A stretch of 64,000 nucleotides of DNA. It comes from Pseudomonadota bacterium (GTDB lineage Bacteria > Pseudomonadota > Gammaproteobacteria > Burkholderiales > Rhodocyclaceae). The notes under the pieces are model-generated. The model was not told the DNA's origin, searched no databases, and worked only from the letters and a program-made list of their open reading frames with translations. Both the position numbers and the translations under genes were made by a program. Positions 62,235-64,000 of this stretch are shown piece by piece. Each line of letters opens with the position of its first letter. Position 1 is the first letter of the stretch. The stretch is from assembly GCA_018241725.1 (NCBI GenBank), contig JAFEDI010000105.1, positions 124,001-188,000 on the forward strand. Reading direction: 5' to 3'.

Positions 62235-63949
62235 GTCCCCGGGGCATCGGCAAGTGCCGGATAGGCCTTGGTCTCCACGGGCCGTGCATCGACCAACTCG
62301 CCACACTGGGGCTTCAGCCAGGCCATCCAGTCTTCCCACCAACTACCGCTGCTCTCCTCGGCTTGTTCGTACCAACCTTCCGCCGTATCGGTACGCCGGG
62401 CCTGCCCAACCCAGAACTTGCGCTTGGGCGGCTTGACGGGTGGATTGACGATGCCGAGGATGTGCCCGGAGCTCGACAGGACAAAGCGCTTCACGCCGCC
62501 CACGTAATTCATCGCACGGAAAGTCTGCTTCCACGGCGCAATATGATCATCCTCCGCCGACACCGCATAGACCGGCTGGGTGATCGCCCCCAGATCGATG
62601 GGCTCTCCTGCAACCGTGAGGCTATCCTTGTCGATCAGGCGATTGTGCAGGTAGAGCTCCCGTAGATACCAGGCATGCATCGTGAAGGGCATGCGCGTGG
62701 TGTCCATGTTCCAGTACAGAACGTCGAAAGGCGGTGGCGTTTCACCATATAGCCAGCCATGCACAACGTAGTGCCAGATCAGGCTGTTGGAACGCAGCAA
62801 GCGGAATGCCGAAGCCATCTCGGCACCGTCCAGGTAGCCCTTGCGCTCCATGTTCTGGGTGATGAAGCGGATGCTGCCTTCGTCGATGAAGACTTCTATA
62901 TCGCCCGGTTTGTGGAAATCGACCAAGGTGGTAAATAGCGTCCAGTGGGACACCGGCACATCCTCCGGCGCGAAATGGCGATTGGCCCAGGCCATGTAGG
63001 TACTCAATGCCGTACCGCCGATGCAGTAACCAACCGCATGTACCTTTGGCGCACCGGTCACCCCACGCGCCGTATCGACGAGGGCCTGCAAACCTTCGAG
63101 CAGGTAATCGTCAAAGCTGACATCCCGCATCTCCGGCCCCGGATTCTTCCAACTGGTGATGAAAACATCGAAGCCCTGATCCAGTAGGTAGCGGACCATG
63201 CTTTTCCGGGGGTTCAGGTCCAGGATGTAGAACTTGTTGATCCACGGCGTAACGATCACGATGGGCGTCCTGTACACCTGCGCCTTTGTCGGCGTGTAAT
63301 GCAGAACCTCCAGCAAGCGGTTGCGGAACACCACCTTGCCCGGCGTGGTCGCCAGGTTCTGGCCAACGGTAAAATCGCTGGGGTCGGTCATCCGGATGTT
63401 GCCGGCTTCCATGTCGTCGAGAAAGTTCCGGAAGCCCCGCGCCAGGCTCTCACCCTTGGTCTCCACGGCTAGCCGCATCGCCACTGGGTTCATCCAGAAG
63501 AAATTCGAGGGTGCCACGGCATTGAGCCATTTCCGCCACCAGAAGGCAGCCCGGCGGCGCTCCTTCTGCGACAGCCCCGGGGTGTCATACAGCATATCCT
63601 GAACATGGTGGGTCATGACCAGATACCACTCCTTCACCAGATCCCAGGTCGGGGATTCGGCCCAGACCGCGTCGGCGAAACGGTTGTCATCTTCATGGGG
63701 TCGGAGCGGATCTTCACTGGGCAGGCCAAGCAACTTGCGCCAGCTGTGCCATTGCAAGGCCCATAGGCTTCCTGAGACGCGAGTCATCGCCTCGGCCAGC
63801 TCCTGGGGATGGGCAAGCCACGCAAGCTGCGCATGCACCAAGGGAGCGGCCATGCCGAGCGGATCAATTGAAGACTCGACCGAATCATGCAGTCGCCTCA
63901 GCGACTTGCGCGCAAGATCAAGCGGTGGTGCGGGTTCACGGCGGGGCAT
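62216..63949 (-). CDS. phaC: Class I poly(3-hydroxyalkanoate) synthase
   Basis: A 577-residue PHA synthase of class I length. The N-terminal PhaC domain includes FADAVWAESPTWDLVKEWYLV. The catalytic domain has the lipase-like box GYCIGGT with nucleophile Cys309, an aspartate in SAEDDHIAPW and a histidine in SSSGHILGIVNPP. It polymerises (R)-3-hydroxyacyl-CoA into storage polyester at granule surfaces. AAAGGAG lies 9 bases before the ATG. Neither phaA nor phaB is adjacent within the window. Its 3' end overlaps the convergent glycosylase gene by 19 bases. Confidence 0.95.
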   Translation of the reverse strand: MPRREPAPPLDLARKSLRRLHDSVESSIDPLGMAAPLVHAQLAWLAHPQELAEAMTRVSGSLWALQWHSWRKLLGLPSEDPLRPHEDDNRFADAVWAESPTWDLVKEWYLVMTHHVQDMLYDTPGLSQKERRRAAFWWRKWLNAVAPSNFFWMNPVAMRLAVETKGESLARGFRNFLDDMEAGNIRMTDPSDFTVGQNLATTPGKVVFRNRLLEVLHYTPTKAQVYRTPIVIVTPWINKFYILDLNPRKSMVRYLLDQGFDVFITSWKNPGPEMRDVSFDDYLLEGLQALVDTARGVTGAPKVHAVGYCIGGTALSTYMAWANRHFAPEDVPVSHWTLFTTLVDFHKPGDIEVFIDEGSIRFITQNMERKGYLDGAEMASAFRLLRSNSLIWHYVVHGWLYGETPPPFDVLYWNMDTTRMPFTMHAWYLRELYLHNRLIDKDSLTVAGEPIDLGAITQPVYAVSAEDDHIAPWKQTFRAMNYVGGVKRFVLSSSGHILGIVNPPVKPPKRKFWVGQARRTDTAEGWYEQAEESSGSWWEDWMAWLKPQCGELVDARPVETKAYPALADAPGTYVLEH

Positions 63950-64000
63950 GAGTCACAACTCCTTTCATGCGAAATCAATTGGATTCCGGCATCATGTACC

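Noticed and set aside
1-64000. tRNA, rRNA, insertion sequences, prophage or integron
   Set aside because: No cloverleaf with a CCA-type end, rRNA core sequence, transposase, integrase or terminal inverted repeats was recognised on reading both strands. A tRNAscan or covariance-model search would settle small RNAs.

Overview
The window is high-GC DNA, almost solidly coding, with short intergenic gaps. It most likely comes from a betaproteobacterial chromosome, probably Rhodocyclales (for example an Azospira-like organism). This is inferred from gene content: a PEP-CTERM protein with a sigma-54 type promoter, a class I polyhydroxyalkanoate synthase, c-type cytochromes, a DUF4214/RTX secreted protease and several RND pumps. 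No rRNA, tRNA, CRISPR array, transposase or phage gene was seen.

Layout. 0-1 kb: LysR regulator. 1-2.5 kb: PEP-CTERM-anchored papain-like peptidase behind a near-consensus sigma-54 promoter. 2.5-6.5 kb (minus): a family 2A encapsulin system with a cysteine desulfurase cargo carrying a long N-terminal targeting extension, the shell protein, a small XRE regulator and a rhodanese. The rhodanese leader can fold so that its ribosome binding site is paired. 6.6-9 kb (minus): exbB-exbD-exbD-tonB. 9.4-11 kb: a sensor-less sigma-54 activator resembling SfnR and a membrane protein. 11.3-20.2 kb: an MdtABC-like RND pump with its outer-membrane channel. 20.3-24.7 kb: cytochrome b561, Prc protease, a YidD variant and a membrane protein. 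24.6-28.1 kb: small genes, three of which look frameshifted. 28.1-37.3 kb: MipA/OmpV, AI-2E family permease, alpha-oxoamine synthase, hybrid histidine kinase, cytochrome c', dienelactone hydrolase and SMP-30 protein. 37.6-42.2 kb (minus): eight-heme TPR cytochrome and arylsulfatase. 42.6-47.4 kb: a second RND permease and adaptor. 47.6-49.3 kb: secreted trypsin-like RTX protease. 49.4-54.3 kb: a TauD/Ssu-type organosulfur uptake and oxidation operon. 54.3-64 kb: signal peptidase I, transporters, a UbiB-like kinase, an HD-GYP response regulator, a DNA glycosylase and PhaC.

How the parts may work together. Sulfur is the recurring theme. The encapsulin system is of the kind known to store sulfur released from cysteine. 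The SfnR-like activator sits divergent to a Ton system that has its own candidate sigma-54 promoter and upstream palindrome. The taurine dioxygenase, sulfonate-type ABC importer, DszC/SfnB-like flavoprotein and arylsulfatase would scavenge organic sulfur, and two rhodanese-fold proteins are present. The regulatory links are inferences from sequence motifs. The family assignments are mostly secure.
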